Shown: positions 24,601 to 38,078 of the stretch, piece by piece
Position numbering within the stretch: the stretch's first letter is position 1
Layout of the letters: each line of letters starts with the position of its first letter
Source of the DNA: Circinella minor
Lineage: Eukaryota > Mucoromycota > Mucoromycetes > Mucorales > Lichtheimiaceae
Assembly: GCA_016758965.1 (NCBI GenBank)
Contig: JAEPRB010000104.1
Span: 62,001 to 126,000 of the forward strand
Direction of reading: 5' to 3'
DNA length: 64,000 nt
Position numbers and translations under genes: made by a program
Notes under the pieces: model-generated
What the model was told of the DNA's origin: nothing
The model's input: the letters and a program-made list of their open reading frames with translations, nothing else
The model's database searches: none

Positions 24601-27592
24601 AAAACAGTTATATTAGATCAGATATTATTATTATATTTTGAGTTATTCAAGAAAGAGATAATATATTTAGGATTTAAACATCAACGTCATTATGATGAAG
24701 ATACGTAGTTAATCATTCTGTTGCAGTAAATATGGGAGTGCATATACGATCCCGATAATGGTTATAATTGGAAAGTTGCAAGAAAGGAGCAAGAGGAGAA
24801 GTAAACAATTGAATAATTAACTTCAAAGATAAGATTATCTTAATATTAAAAGTTTTTTCCATCTCCTTATACAGGAAACATAATTGTTATACAAACATAA
24901 TAGAAACCTTACTAGATGTTTTTATTACCCTTTTTTTTATGGGTTTTGTTTTCTTAGGTTTTTGTCAATAGTAAGCTGTGTTAATTTTTCCCAAACAAGT
25001 AATGTTTCTATGCATATCTCGCTTGTTGTCCCTTGAATCATTACAAACTTTTTCGGTTTTTTCCCTTTTTTGGTAGCATGCGTATAAAAAAATCTACCTA
25101 CCATAAAAAAAGTTAAAATATCATTAGTTTAAAAAATAGGATCGTTCTTTTTTATCATTATTCTTAATAACTGTCTCCTTTTTTTCTCCAAGTTTTTCCT
25201 CTTTTTATGTAATAACTCTCATTAATTCATATGTTAAAAGATTCAGAACGCTATGAAATACGTACTAAAATAACAGATACAAGTACAATACGTACAAAAA
25301 CATTATCTTGGGATTGGTCATTATTACTGTTGATTAAAACATGGGATTAACTATCTATTTACATAATATTTCTGTTTGACAATTCTTTTTTCAATGTTTA
25401 ATACGTATCTGCTGATAATGGTTGGTGGTGATGATGTTAATGAGATATATATTCTTGCAGCAGCAATGGTAATAGTAATTAAAAGAAAGAGTCACAATGG
25501 TATATATATATATATATATATATATACTGAACTTTATTTTTATATGATGATACAAGAAATTTGTTGGTCTTATGTATCGCCAAATGGGATCACACGGCCA
25601 TGTATGAATTATAGTCTCATGATTCCCCAACCCAGGAGAAGAGGAAAGATAGTACATGTGCACATTACTTCATAGCTTTTATCTCATAAAAAATTATACA
25701 AGCTATTTTTCTTATTATTATTTACAGTTTCAATATTTTTAATGCTATCTAGTAACTTTGATTTATAAATTATATGCTGATATTGTTGTATTCTATTTTT
25801 TTTAAATACGTATTAATTTTCTCGGATAATGCCATTTGTTTTAGCTAGGCCATAGCTATCGCTTTTTCCTTATTTGTCTTTTCTATAAATTGTAATAGAG
25901 ATAATTATGTATCTAAACAGCTGTCGGTAATAAAATATTAACAAGTATTAACAAAATAATATAAGCGCTAACTCTTCCTACTTGCTTTTCTTATGTGCTC
26001 CACATACATCGTCCTCAGTACTGTGATTGTCCCAGTGTCATTTATATACATTGACATTTTTTCAATTACATGCCATATTATGCGTACCATCACAATCATC
26101 GATATTTATTATTGTATTCAATCTTAGCATCATTCGATTGTTTTGCATTGACAACATACTAACCCCCTTTTATTTACATCGTAATGACAATGAGTGTCAT
26201 CGATAGATACTGATGGTGTACTTCTATATATACTTCACAAAAGGATACGTACGTAGAAAAAAAGGGAGAAGTAAATGGGATGAACTGTAGATCATTTTAC
26301 ACTAATGACCAATGCAGTTGACACAACAAAGAATATAAATAAAAAATATACTATAATATGAGGACAAGTATATAAAATGTAACAAGGTGAACAAATATGT
26401 TAGAATAAAAACAACATAACGATCCAATCAAGAAATAAATCAATGAAAGTTATGATACTTTCTGGAGAGCTATTAATAATTATCAGTATCACATCAGATT
26501 AATTCTTCTCCTCTTTTATACAGCCAGTATCCCTTCTTCTCTCATTGTGTGTTAGCTCAATCTCCTTGTCCTTGACCCCTGCTGCGGATTAAGGATCCAA
26601 ATACTTGGATACTAAAAAAGAAAAAATAAATAAACTTTTTTTTCTTCATTATGACGCCTGTTATTATAGGTATGCCAACGAGATGAAGAAAAAAGATCGC
26701 TATATACTTTATGTATAAACTTTATACAACAATAAAGAATGTACTTGGAACGTTACATTATTATCTCCTTATCCCCTTGATTTTTCTTAAACAAAACATA
26801 GTGTTCAGGTACTAAATTATTTTAACTCATTGAAACGTGTTTCGGTCTTTCATTGATTAATACCGCACTATGAAACTTAAATCACATAGTAGTACGATAT
26901 ACAACACTTTTTTTCTAGGAAAAAAACGTTTTACGTATATCAAAAGATAATAATGTGATATTGAAGCTCTATAAAAAAGTTCATTCAGAATGTCTGTGTA
27001 TTTCATCGCTGGAATCCGGAACATGATGTATGCTATCGCAAAAAATATATGTCACTTTCTCAATATTACACATTCATTCAACAAGCACCAAGTTATTGAC
27101 GACAATCATTTAATATTCAAGATTACAGTTAAACTGTAAAATAGGTTATTCATAACAAAATTAAAAAAAAAAAATTTATCAGAATTATTTGCTTCATTTC
27201 TAATGATGCATATACAAAACGGAAATAAAAATCGAATTACAATATATATATATATATATATATATAGGGACTATACTACCAAAATGATGATGGTTATTAT
27301 AAAAAAAATAATGCTTTAAAAAAAGACATACACACACAAAAAAAAAGACATATTATGAAGAAAAGTGGGAGGAGAAGAAGAAGAATAAGAAGAAGGGAAT
27401 GGGCATATTAAGAAATAGAATGAATGATGAGATCATATGAAATAGGTTGCATTACATACTACTACTACTATTACTACTACTAGTAATTTAAGAATTGGGA
27501 TGTATGAGAAAGAGAAGAGACACGTGTATATTGTGAAAATGAAAAATAAAAAGAGGAATGAACGATAATACTATGTTGTAACTGCTCGTTAG
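21689..27592. other. 5.9-kb gene desert: bZIP promoter side and 3' region of the GATA-like gene
   Basis: Both flanking genes run leftward, so the left portion should contain the bZIP promoter. Sites visible there include CACGTG at 21830-21835 and TTACGT at 21922-21927, the latter close to the type of site many fungal bZIP proteins bind. The rest is AT-rich with short frames only. It contains TA-dinucleotide tracts at 25500-25526 and 27242-27266, an imperfect hairpin at 24465-24492 and a 47-codon frame at 22944. No tRNA, snRNA or transposon was recognised. Confidence 0.5.
25500..25526. repeat. (TA)n microsatellite in the gene desert
   Basis: About 13 TA units in intergenic DNA. Confidence 0.9.
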
Positions 27593-29062
27593 CTAGTTGT
27601 ACAAGGGTTGACTAGCACAAGGAGGTGGTAAGCGGTAAAGTAAAGGTGGAATTTGTTGTGACGATGAAGAGGTACTAGTAATAATGGGAGGTGGTGTTGT
27701 TGGTGATGAAAGAACGCTACTGCTAATAGATGACGGACTGCTACTTCCAGTACTACTGCTACTGCTACCATTACTGTTTATACAAGTAAAAGTGTTGTTA
27801 TAAGGCGGTAGAGGTGTAGTGTATGTTGATGTTGCTGCTACTGATAATGTACCTGAAGTTGCTGAAATTGGCTCTTCAGGCCACCAATTTACAAGTGTTC
27901 GAACGTCAACTTTACGTTTAGCGGCCTTCACAAATAATTCAGCAGGACGGACTTTTGTATGGCGAAGATAATAGCTCTTGCATGTTTCACACCAGTGACC
28001 GGACCCGCACAGGTTTCTGTACCATTGATGCGTTTCATGAACACCGCAATTTGCACAATATTTTCGAGCCGCCATTGGTTTCTGTCTAGGTGAGTAAAAT
28101 ACCATTGGTAAATTTTTTGAAGAATGTTGCTGTTGCTGAACTCGTGGCCCAGGTCGATTTGCAACGATTAATCGAAGTGGCCTTGGCTCTCCATGTTTAA
28201 GTTGGTAACGATAGCATGCTACACAGAGTTTACGTCGTGAGGCCGGTTTAGTGTTGCAATTGTGACACATGGGTTTAAGTTTGGACGGTCTTGATGCTTG
28301 TAACAAAAAAACCAATTGTCCATAATAAATGGGTTGATGTAGACTATGTTGTTCAGGACGAGGTAGGGATTGATGTTCAAATCCAACATGATTAAATAAG
28401 AAATTGGCCAATTCGACAGCATGACGGAGTTTCATGTGGTCAAATTCGTGCAAATTGAATCGAAATAAGGTGTTTAAAACATTATTTAAACGATAGATAT
28501 GATCTTCTTTAGCTAACATGGCGTTTTCGAGAAATCGAACATCCGTACGACCGGGTGTGGAGCCGTGCTCAGTGTAACGGAACAGGTGAAGCAGCCATGT
28601 TGGAAAGAATATAAATTCTGGAGACACCAATTGACTTTTACTATTCTCTGCCTTGAAAAAGACTGCAAGTAAGCGCATTTGATGGAAAAGCTCGTTGGAT
28701 TGAATGGGTCGGGATGCTTTCCCAGTACCTATATGACAGCGAAATGACCCGTTCATATGTCGTCCGATCACTTTGATGTGAATAGGTGTACAAGAATTAT
28801 TGCTATTATGTTTGTTGTTTGTTGTTGTCGTAGGCCAGATGAATCCATCTGTCAGGCTATTACGTTCGCTATTTTGTCTAAACTTGTAACCACCATCTTG
28901 AAGAGACTGCTCCCATCTAATCATTAAATCATCATCATGGATAGGTCGTTTATTTTCTGGTGTATCGTTGACCGCTTTTGGTGTACTTGGTGTAGTAGGT
29001 GGTGTGGCGATTTGCTGTTGTGATTGTTGTAATGGTTGAATAAGAAGTTGGTGGATATCCAT
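27593..29062 (-). CDS. GATA-like zinc-finger protein with two unequal CX2C knuckles
   Basis: Single-exon gene of 489 residues, probably a nuclear DNA-binding regulator. The start is taken at 29062 (MDIHQLL) because the codon further upstream in frame is TTG. The N-terminal half (about residues 45-250) has no domain I can name but is well ordered in composition. The first zinc motif, residues 266-283, is C-x2-C-x10-C-x2-C, followed by YRYQLKHGEPRP. The second, residues 336-361, is C-x2-C-x18-C-x2-C and keeps GATA hallmarks: CANCG, a Trp (QWYR), G-HWCETC, and KSYYLRHTKVRP. The C-terminal 110 residues are Ser/Thr/Pro-rich. GATA factors bind GATA core sites and often control nitrogen or light responses. 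The loop spacing of the first motif is too short for a standard finger, so only the second is likely to contact DNA. Confidence 0.85.
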   Translation of the reverse strand: MDIHQLLIQPLQQSQQQIATPPTTPSTPKAVNDTPENKRPIHDDDLMIRWEQSLQDGGYKFRQNSERNSLTDGFIWPTTTTNNKHNSNNSCTPIHIKVIGRHMNGSFRCHIGTGKASRPIQSNELFHQMRLLAVFFKAENSKSQLVSPEFIFFPTWLLHLFRYTEHGSTPGRTDVRFLENAMLAKEDHIYRLNNVLNTLFRFNLHEFDHMKLRHAVELANFLFNHVGFEHQSLPRPEQHSLHQPIYYGQLVFLLQASRPSKLKPMCHNCNTKPASRRKLCVACYRYQLKHGEPRPLRLIVANRPGPRVQQQQHSSKNLPMVFYSPRQKPMAARKYCANCGVHETHQWYRNLCGSGHWCETCKSYYLRHTKVRPAELFVKAAKRKVDVRTLVNWWPEEPISATSGTLSVAATSTYTTPLPPYNNTFTCINSNGSSSSSTGSSSPSSISSSVLSSPTTPPPIITSTSSSSQQIPPLLYRLPPPCASQPLYN

Positions 29063-32000
29063 GATAAAAAGCAAATATTAAAAAAAGAAAAAAGAAAAAT
29101 AAATATTTTCTTGTTGTTAAAAGGTGAAAAAAAAGAAAAAAAAGAGAAGTGAGAAAGTGAGTGCTATTTATTCTTTAAGAAATAACGAAAAGAGAGAGAG
29201 GAGACTTGAAAGCATCTCAAGGACAACACTTGAGGAACCAAAAAAAAACTTCAGGGGGGGGGGAATGCGGACGAGGAAAAAAGAGTTTTAAAGTGTATCC
29301 TGTTAGAGAGAACAGACATACGCACACGACCATGAACGTTCCATTTCTTTGTGTTTAAAGTATGCTGCAAAAAGAAAAACATGTCAGAAACTGGTAAAAA
29401 AAAAGAAAAAGAAAAATAAGGCCCTGGAATCTGTTACAACCAATAAATTGCCAGTTGGTAACTCAAATATTCCTTTTCATTGTTTACAACTTTATAATAC
29501 TAATAATACATTGGTTGCCATGTACAAACAAAAAGAATAAAACAATAAAATACACATTGCGCATACTGGCCATGAGATCACAATGTAAAAGGCATATTTC
29601 TTATTCTTGTGGTGATGATTTGACACCATGAACGGTTTTTTTTTTTTGCACGCAGGAAAGTAAGTACGATATTCTATATTGTAGATAATCTTCTTAGTAT
29701 ATTGTTATTGTAATTATTATTGTTATTGACTATATATAATATACTCCTTTTACAGACACATAAGAAAAAGTGTGGTCCCTGCCCCGATCTATTTGCTTTT
29801 TTTTAAAAATTAAGAACCATGATAATACCCACACACAAATAGTATATCAACACACATTCAAAATACATACACGCGTGCACGGTCAACTAATACTGACGTC
29901 GTTTAAAATGCGAGACTTTCAATTCTCTGCTTGCTATTACTTATCCCCTTCCCTCGTTACCTTCTTTTCCTTTCGCAGTAAACTTCTTCCCCTAATTTTT
30001 CCTGTCTTGGGTTCATCATTGTAATTATCATCATATTTATTCATTCTTTATTATACGTATGAAACTGTTTTATACATATTTTTATATTTTTATAGACACA
30101 TACATAAAAACCTTTTAAGGGAATGAAAACAAGGAAAAAATATCAACTCAGAATTAAGGCGGACTATGTATGGCTTCACAGAGGAACGTTCCAACACACA
30201 TTCCTTCTAATCAAAAATAACGATAGGACGGAGAGCAAATAAGCTTTAAAATAATATTTTCTTTCGTTTGCAGCCGAAATATGCATTTGCATAATTAAAG
30301 AGCGCAGCAATAACAACAGTAATAAAATCTAATATTTGTGGGGGGGGGAAAGATTACTGCTATAGTATGTTCTTGAGGTCCGCTGTTTTTCTTTGTACTC
30401 ACCCCTTCTTCTCACCCCCCTTGATCTCATGATGTTATGATTCGTTTGTCTATCATCAATATATAAATTTCATTGTTCCCTTAAAGTGCCACAAGATCTG
30501 CTTGCCCGTTTTTTCGCAGTTTTTATTCTAATTGGATATCCGTCTTCGTAAAGTTTAATAATAATAATATTCATTTGCTTACTTTACATTAGTTCCCCAT
30601 CTTCTTGCTCCTCTTTTCGTTCGGCTCTTATTATTAGAATATATTTCTCTCCTTGTTTCTCCTTCCTTTATTATTTTTTAATTATTATTAATATCGTTAT
30701 TATTACTGTCAAAAATAATTGCGTCACACTGTATTAGATTTGGATATATATGTATCATCTATCTCTCTTCTGTTTATAAGCGTGTGAAGAAGTAAAAAGA
30801 AGGAAAATAAAGCACAGAACAAGAAAGAAGAAGGACCCTTTCTTTATATACATTTACTTCTTTCTTTGTCTATGCAGCGACAATATTAATCACAATAACA
30901 CAAAACTTATTCTTATTTTTGTGTTTGCTAAGCCTATATTTATAAACATATAGGGAGTTGAAAATACGCAATTGTTTTTCTGTAAAAAAAAAATAGCATT
31001 AATAAATAACAACGTAAATACTACTTACTACGAAAATAGATTATTATGTAATATCTTTGCTGTTCTGAATTTTGTCGCCTTATAAGAGATTATATACCGA
31101 AAAATGTAGAGTTCAACGAAGTTTTATTGCGAAAAATATATAAATACTATATACATACTTGCTGAAAGGATGGTAAGGTTGAGGGTATGTCGTGATGAGA
31201 GAGTTATTTCAAAGTAACATTGGGCTCAGAGTACTGCTAATAGCAGTAAAATACTAGACGATAAAACACTAGACCATGAAAATTATTATTAGTTACAACT
31301 GTTAGCTATTACTACTACTAACACTACTACTGAATTTCTTGATCTGTTCAGCTCACATTAAAAAATTGTGCCTCCTGTTCTTATTTTCTCCTATATTTTT
31401 TTTCTCTTTTTACATAACCCCCTGTACGTTCAGACGTTTTCCGATGCATTATGGAATGTGGTCTAGCTCAAAACCTATAGGTGTATTTTTTTTTTACAAA
31501 CGAAATTACTTCTTCTACTATAACGCTAGCATAGTCTTACTATTATTATCGCTTTTAGTATTAACTAGGATAGTTAGGGAAGTTCCGGAAAAAATAGGTA
31601 ATAATTTATGATCGTCGCCCCGTGCCTCATAAAGACAAAGAAAAAGAAATCTCGATTTTTTAGAGCATCAAAATAGGTTAGACAAACCAAAATAAATTGT
31701 GAGTAATTTTTTTTATATTTGTCTAACAGGCTTTCTCCCTCCTTTGTGTGCTGCAAAAACAAATCCGATGAAATGCAGTCTATTTTTTGGCGGCGATCAA
31801 CAATTTATAAATATGTCTTCTGCATGTACTTTTTTTAGGGAAAGGGTTTTTCTGAAGTTATGCTTTTAATAAATTATAATAGAAACATGATCAACAGCTC
31901 ATCTCGTGACTTAGCTGATAGATAGAAATATATTATTTATTAACCTTTTTTTTTCTCATCAACACATAATGGTTATGTAACTCAACAACGTGGCAAGAGA

Positions 32001-32301
32001 TAATTTCTTTATCTTCATGGTATTTTTTAAATATACGACATCCCTTTTTTCCCATAGATTGCGCCTTTTTCGCTTTCCTGTTTTTTGAGTTTTTTAATGT
32101 TATTTGATATATATTTATATACAATAATAACTTCTATATATGTGATTTACCAAATAAAGTCTTAACTATATCTGCGCGCGCGAAATCTCAACTACGTATA
32201 AACACAAAAATTTTTATTCATTTGTTGTTTATAATATAGTTCTAATTTTTCCTCACTTCTTTGTGAGGGATGTAATTTGACCCTGAGTGAAAATGGTAAG
32301 C
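29063..32301. other. 3.2-kb intergenic region upstream of the GATA-like gene
   Basis: It holds the GATA-like gene promoter on the left and the 3' end of the nucleoside hydrolase gene on the right. The sequence is AT-rich with purine-rich stretches at 29070-29290 and G runs at 29254-29263 and 30340-30348. No gene or RNA was recognised. Confidence 0.5.
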
Positions 32302-34382
32302 TCATTGCTGGTCAACATTGATATCGACGCCAAAAACACGACTCATGAATAGATGACGGAATCGTGAGCCATTTCCTTCTGTAATTACTTGAACATTATT
32401 AGGAGTGCTTCCAGGGCATCCATTTAATAGTTTTTTAGTCTCAGGACGTTTATCATAATAGCTCATCCCGAGAGTATTTTGTTCAGATGTTTCTACATGT
32501 AAATCAATATATTGACATTTCCAATTATTGTCAAAATCTGGTGTTGTTGATCCATCACCCTTATCTGGAATCATATCCAATAATAAGAATCCTGCATATG
32601 CATCATATCTATTACAAATAATTAAATTTTTAGTTGTTATTAGTTAAATACACATTTATTATCTGTCCCCTAACCATTTTCTCTATCGCCTCCCGAAAAA
32701 GGAAAAAAAAGGAAACAAATGTTATTTTTGTTTTTGTTTTTTGACTTACACTGGTAAAGTATCTGCATTATAAAATTTAGCAATGACTCCAAAAGTATGT
32801 TCAAGGAATGAATTGCAAAATACAGCCAATGGAGTATCAAGTGGTTTGACATATTTTTCAAAATCTTGCACAGAGATATCACCATTATCAGCAGCTAAGA
32901 TAACAACAATACAGTCAATATTAAATATTATTACTAATTAGCGTCAATCTACAGAATTATTCCGATTAGTCTGTGCCATCTTTTCCCTCGTGTGGCCACA
33001 AACAAAAACGACAAACCCAAATTCTTTTGTAAAAGTCAAACCGATTTTTACCCTTTAATGGAAGGATAGTAACATGTATAGGTGCCTTTTTTCCTTCCGT
33101 GACAAGACTAACGCGATCACGATATCCTTTAGGAGTAGCTTGAAATCCTTTTGAGGTGCTTAAAACAATATCTGCAGCATCTGGATCAGCACGAAAATTG
33201 AATTCGGCCATTGAAGTCACATTACCCGGGCTATCCACAGCTCTATTTTAATAATAATGTAATTTATAATAACCAAGCAGTAATATTTTAGTAGCTATAA
33301 TATAATCTCTTTTTATTTTACTCCTCGAAAAGTGTTATTTTAAAGAGAACTGTGTTTTCGTTAAAATAATACATTACCCTCCCATGATCACAATACGTTT
33401 TACACGGCTTAGAGTGACTGGATCTCGCTGGTAAGCCAAAGCAACATTGGTTAACGGACCCACAGCTAAAATACTTACTGTTAATGGTGGGGCTTGCTTA
33501 AGTTGATACAAAATTTCGTCTGCACCATCCCTTCCCGTTGTCTTGAACGGCTTATGCTGACATGGGTCGTCATTATCATAAAGAGCTTCTTCTTGTGCGG
33601 CTTGATGTATTATTTGATTTTCCCAATCTGGTGGTGCAGTATATTTCCCCTTTTTTATTTTATTGATTGATATAATAAAAAGTAATAGTCAGTTAGACAT
33701 TATATAATTTATACAAGAAGATGACAAACTTCTGCAATTGAGCATAACATTATATGTGTCTCTCTGCTAAAAGAAAATTTACATTTTTTAGTTTACCTGC
33801 TTGTAAATTTCACCCAGTCCATCACTTCCTAAAAGATTAAACTTCAATTTGATACTTATCATAATTTTTTATACAGCTTATACTAAAACGATCCGGAACA
33901 ACATAAATAATTACCATGGAAATATGTCGCATAAATACTATCTGATTTCAATGGTAGTTCACTGCCTATTATAATAAGTGAAACACCACATTTCTATTTA
34001 AAACTTTGTTTTGTGGTTTATTATACAAAAGAAGTTACTCAGCCTTTTTTTTAGGTATTCTTACCTACTGCCAATACAGGCAGGTCTTGAAAAGAAATGG
34101 TTGAATTCACTGATTCTCGATGTTTTTGCATGACATGTAAAAGGGTTACCGCATTTCGTTTGATATTATACAAATCCGTGTTACCATGAGTCAAAGTAAT
34201 TGCTTTCACATGAACTTCATTAGATAAGAGTAAGAATATGATGGCAAGTACATCATCTACACCCTAATAACAATATTATTAAATATATGAGTTTTAGCAT
34301 GATACGTATTTTTTTTTTACTCCATGCATAACAAAAAAACAGGTACCGGGTCTGTATCAATAATAATTGGTTCAACGGTCAT
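32302..34382 (-). CDS. Inosine-uridine preferring nucleoside hydrolase
   Basis: The enzyme splits nucleosides into base and ribose for salvage. Eight exons (34347-34382, 34065-34263, 33915-33965, 33797-33828, 33378-33649, 33052-33242, 32750-32894 and 32302-32608) give 410 residues. The calcium-binding signature DTDPGVDD near the N-terminus is rebuilt exactly across intron 1 (DTDP then GVDD). Further family blocks are ILAVGPLTNVALA, IVIMGG, PGNVTSMAEFNFRADPDAA and, near the C-terminus, VYDAYAGF. An insertion of about 40 residues (from YTAPPDWENQ) precedes the AVGPLTN block. The protein is longer than the usual 310-340 residues of bacterial members. No signal peptide is apparent. Whether it prefers purine or pyrimidine nucleosides cannot be read from the sequence. 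Confidence 0.92.
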
Positions 34383-35759
34383 TTGTAAATATAACTATGG
34401 AAAAAGAAACAGGTTTGCTCGGGTAATAGAAACAGGTTTCGCAAAAATCGTACTTTTTCCTCGTTCCATTTCCCACGGGCACGGGTATATGTCACTAAAG
34501 AATTGGTATCAATATAATCGAAATGAAATGCTGTTTATTTTCAGCCAAACAGGTGCTATTGCCATATACCAATTACGGAGGTAATTCATTGGCACGAACC
34601 GTTCGACCCTATAAAGCTTAGAGCAAAAATTCTACTCAACAAAAACTGGACATGTAAACTATAATATTACTGCTGTCCCACTTGTTTTTTTAGCTAGGAT
34701 AATGGTAATACAAATAAAGGAAATGTTTTCTGAAAACTCATCCATTACTACATTGTTGCTCAGCAACAGGATAGCATATACAAACTTCTTTTTTCGCAAT
34801 TTTTCACACAGATCATGCACGTTATATAAATTAGATCTATTTCAAACTGTATGTAATGTTGATTTTAATATATACGATGATTTTTCACACAAACTTAACT
34901 CATCAAATCAGTACAGTATACACATCATTAAGTTGGTTTTTTTTATATAGACTTGAAAAAAAGTTTATAATTTTTTATGCGGCATGGAATGTATAAAATA
35001 TCCCTTCTTTTCTTTCACATGAAAACATTGAAGGCCAGGACAGATCCTTGCTGCTTTTAAAATCTACCAAAATATAGTTCTTTCTAAAGATTCGCGGCCG
35101 AGTTATTTCTCACTTTGTGTGTGGTGCAATTTTATGTTTGTGCTGCTTATAGTATTGCTATTCAAGGATTTCGATGAAATTAAAAATAATTAAGCACAAA
35201 CATATAATTAGAGCGCGAAAAAAATTCTGCCGCAAATCACTAGAAAAAAACCCTATATATTATTCATCACATATTTGAATAAAAACTCGTTACAGGGAAT
35301 TTACAACCTCTAGTGTAGCCTTTCGGCCTGACCCTTAAAATTTGACATTTTTAAACTTTACACTTCTCGGATGTCTTAAAAAAGATAATTCAGGTTCCGT
35401 TATTTGTAGTGCCAAGATAGAAAAAAATGCCCAACAAAAATTTAAACGCATCAAACGTGCTTGATAGCATGAGTAACGTATCAACAAATAAATGAGATAA
35501 TAAATCAGGAATAAGTTTATTTTCAAAGGAAAAATAATTATTTGAACAAAAAAAACAGTATTTTATATTATATTACATGAATCAAATCAATTTATCAAAC
35601 GAGGTTGAAGTGTGCTTGTATACAGAATATTTATATGTCGTACAAGTAGGAAAGTATACATAATGGAGATTTTGCTGTGACGATAAGGTGGATATTTAAT
35701 GGGTAAAAAATGAATAAAAAATAAGAAAAATAAGAATGAGCTTGCAATCTATTTTCACT
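34383..35759. other. Intergenic: promoter side of the nucleoside hydrolase gene, 3' side of the acetyl-CoA synthetase gene
   Basis: AT-rich region of about 1.4 kb without a convincing gene. A plus-strand frame from 34324 overlaps the hydrolase first exon and intron and is judged a shadow. Confidence 0.5.
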
Positions 35760-38078
35760 TTAGGCCTTGACACCATGAACCTTTTCAACCAATTGGTCAA
35801 CAATTGAAGGATCAGCCAAGGTGGAGATATCACCCAATTGATCTTGTTCACCATTAACAATCTTTCTCAAGATACGGCGCATGATTTTACCGGATCGGGT
35901 CTTGGGATGATCTGAAATGAGGTAAACACGTTTAGGTGTAGCGAATGGGCCAATGATCTTGCGAACTTGTAAGGTTAATTCCTTCTCAAGACCTTCACCT
36001 GCTTCAACATGAGGCTTGAGAGAGACGAAAGCATGAATACATTGACCAGTCAAATCATCGTTACCACCAATAACAGCAGATTCAGCAACGGTCTCATGAG
36101 AAACAAGAGCAGATTCGATTTCAGCAGTGGACAAACGATGACCAGAAACGTTGATGACATCTAGAAAGATTAAACAAAAAGGGAAAAGATTAGAAAAAAT
36201 CCACAATGAATATATATATATATATATATATCTTTTCTGCGATCAACGTCTTAACACAACAAAAATTAACATTAAAAAAAACATACCATCTACACGTCCG
36301 CGAACCCAGATATATCCATCAGTATCTCTTGATGCACCATCACCGGTGAAATAGAACTTTTGATTACATAATAAGAATGAATTAGTTTATAACTCTTAAA
36401 GCATACAGTATAAACACTTTTCCTTTTTCCACTATTATTATTATTATTATTATTATTTCGAATACTTACGCCAGGATAAGGATTGAGATAGGTATCGAGA
36501 TAACGGGAGTGGTTATTGTAAACAGTACGAGACATAGATGGCCAGGGTTGCGAAATAGCCAAGACACCAGTGACATCAGGCTCAGTAATTTCCTTGCCAG
36601 TAGTTGGATCCAAAATAATAGGTTTAATACCAAAGAATGGCAAAGTTGCGGAACCAGCCTTGGTTGGGGTTGCACCAGGCAATGGAGAAACAATAATGGA
36701 ACCAGTTTCAGTTTGCCAGTAAGTATCAACAATGGCACACTGATTTTTGCCAACCTTTTCATTGTACCAGTCCCAAGCTTCGGGGTTTATAGGTTCGCCA
36801 ACGGAACCGAGAACACGCAACGAAGATAAATCATAACCGTCCACCCATTGGTCACCTAAACGACGAAGAGCACGAATAGCAGTAGGAGCGGTATAAAATT
36901 GAGTGATCTTATGCTTTTGGATCAAATCCCAGAAACGCGATGGGTTAGGATAAGTAGGAGTAGATTCGAACAAAACAGTGGTAGCACCCAAAGTCAGTGG
37001 ACCATAGACGATGTAAGAGTGACCAGTGACCCATCCAATATCGGCCATACAGGCATAGACATCATTAGGTTGGTAATCAAAAATGTATTTAACGGTAGCG
37101 GCAGCACCAAGCAAGTAACCGCCAGTAGTGTGAAGAATACCCTTGGGCGAACCAGTCGATCCAGAGGTATATAACAAGAAGAGGGGATCTTCGGCGTTCA
37201 TTGGCTCAGGAGCACAAACACTGCGTGCCTTGTCCATTTCGTCATGCCACCAAACGTCACGATCTTCAACCCAAGGAACAGGCGAGCCTGTACGCTTGAA
37301 GACAATGACAGATTCAACTTGATTGGCTTCACCCTTACCAAGAGCGTCATCAACAATACGCTTGGTAGCAATATTCTTACCGCCACGACGACCTTCATCG
37401 GATGTAATTACAACACGAGCAGAGCAGTCTACAACACGATCACGTAAAGATTCAGCAGAGAAACCGGCAAAGACAACAGAATGAGGGGCACCAATACGAG
37501 TACAAGCAAGAATAGCGACAATAGCTTCAGGAATCATGGGCATGTAGATAGCAACATTATCACCCTTACGAACACCACGAGACTTTAAGACGTTGGCCAT
37601 CTTGGAAACGTCACGCAACAACTCACCATAAGTAATTTTGCGAACCTGATCAGGTTCATCACCTTCGTGGATGATAGCAACCTTATCAGGATTCTTCATG
37701 GCATGACGATCCACACAGTTATATGAGGCATTTAATTCACCACCCAAAAACCAAGCAATATCACCGTTTTCAAATGAACCATGCTTTACAGTATCGAATG
37801 GCTTGGACCATGACAGTAATTCGTTTGCGAGCTATTGTTTTTTATTTTTATTTTTATTTTTAAAAAAAAGTAAGTATACCGCATATATATATATAATAAG
37901 AGACTTATATTAAAATAAATATAAAACTTACGTTGCCAAAAAACTTTTCGGGTTGATCGACACTTTCCTGCCACATGGACTTGTATTGTTCAAGAGAGCT
38001 AACGTGAGGTTTTGGGCATCTTGATTCGTCAAGAAGACGTTGAGGGACAGGATGAGCAGCAATTTGTTCGACAGTCAT
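35760..38078 (-). CDS. Acetyl-CoA synthetase (acetate-CoA ligase)
   Basis: Converts acetate, ATP and CoA to acetyl-CoA through acetyl-AMP, in the cytosol or nucleus. Four exons (37932-38078, 36470-37831, 36287-36356 and 35760-36160) give 659 residues, the normal length. Visible motifs are the phosphate-binding loop [19 protein letters not shown], the [14 protein letters not shown] adenylate-binding region split by introns 2 and 3, [13 protein letters not shown] at the hinge, and the C-terminal [14 protein letters not shown], whose Lys is the conserved catalytic and acetylation site. The N-terminal block ([13 protein letters not shown]) matches the ACS domain. Introns 1 and 3 contain TA-rich or A/T-rich tracts. 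Likely roles are growth on acetate or ethanol and acetyl-CoA supply for histone acetylation. Confidence 0.97.
36210..36231. repeat. (TA)n microsatellite in the last acetyl-CoA synthetase intron
   Basis: About 11 TA units within the intron at 36161-36286. Confidence 0.9.

Noticed and set aside
25376..25675. Overlapping frames on both strands around a TA tract
   Set aside because: Driven by the (TA)n repeat, giving Tyr-Ile repeats. No start context or homology is visible.
29254..29263. G10 run considered as a G-quadruplex
   Set aside because: A single run without neighbouring G tracts cannot form a standard intramolecular quadruplex.
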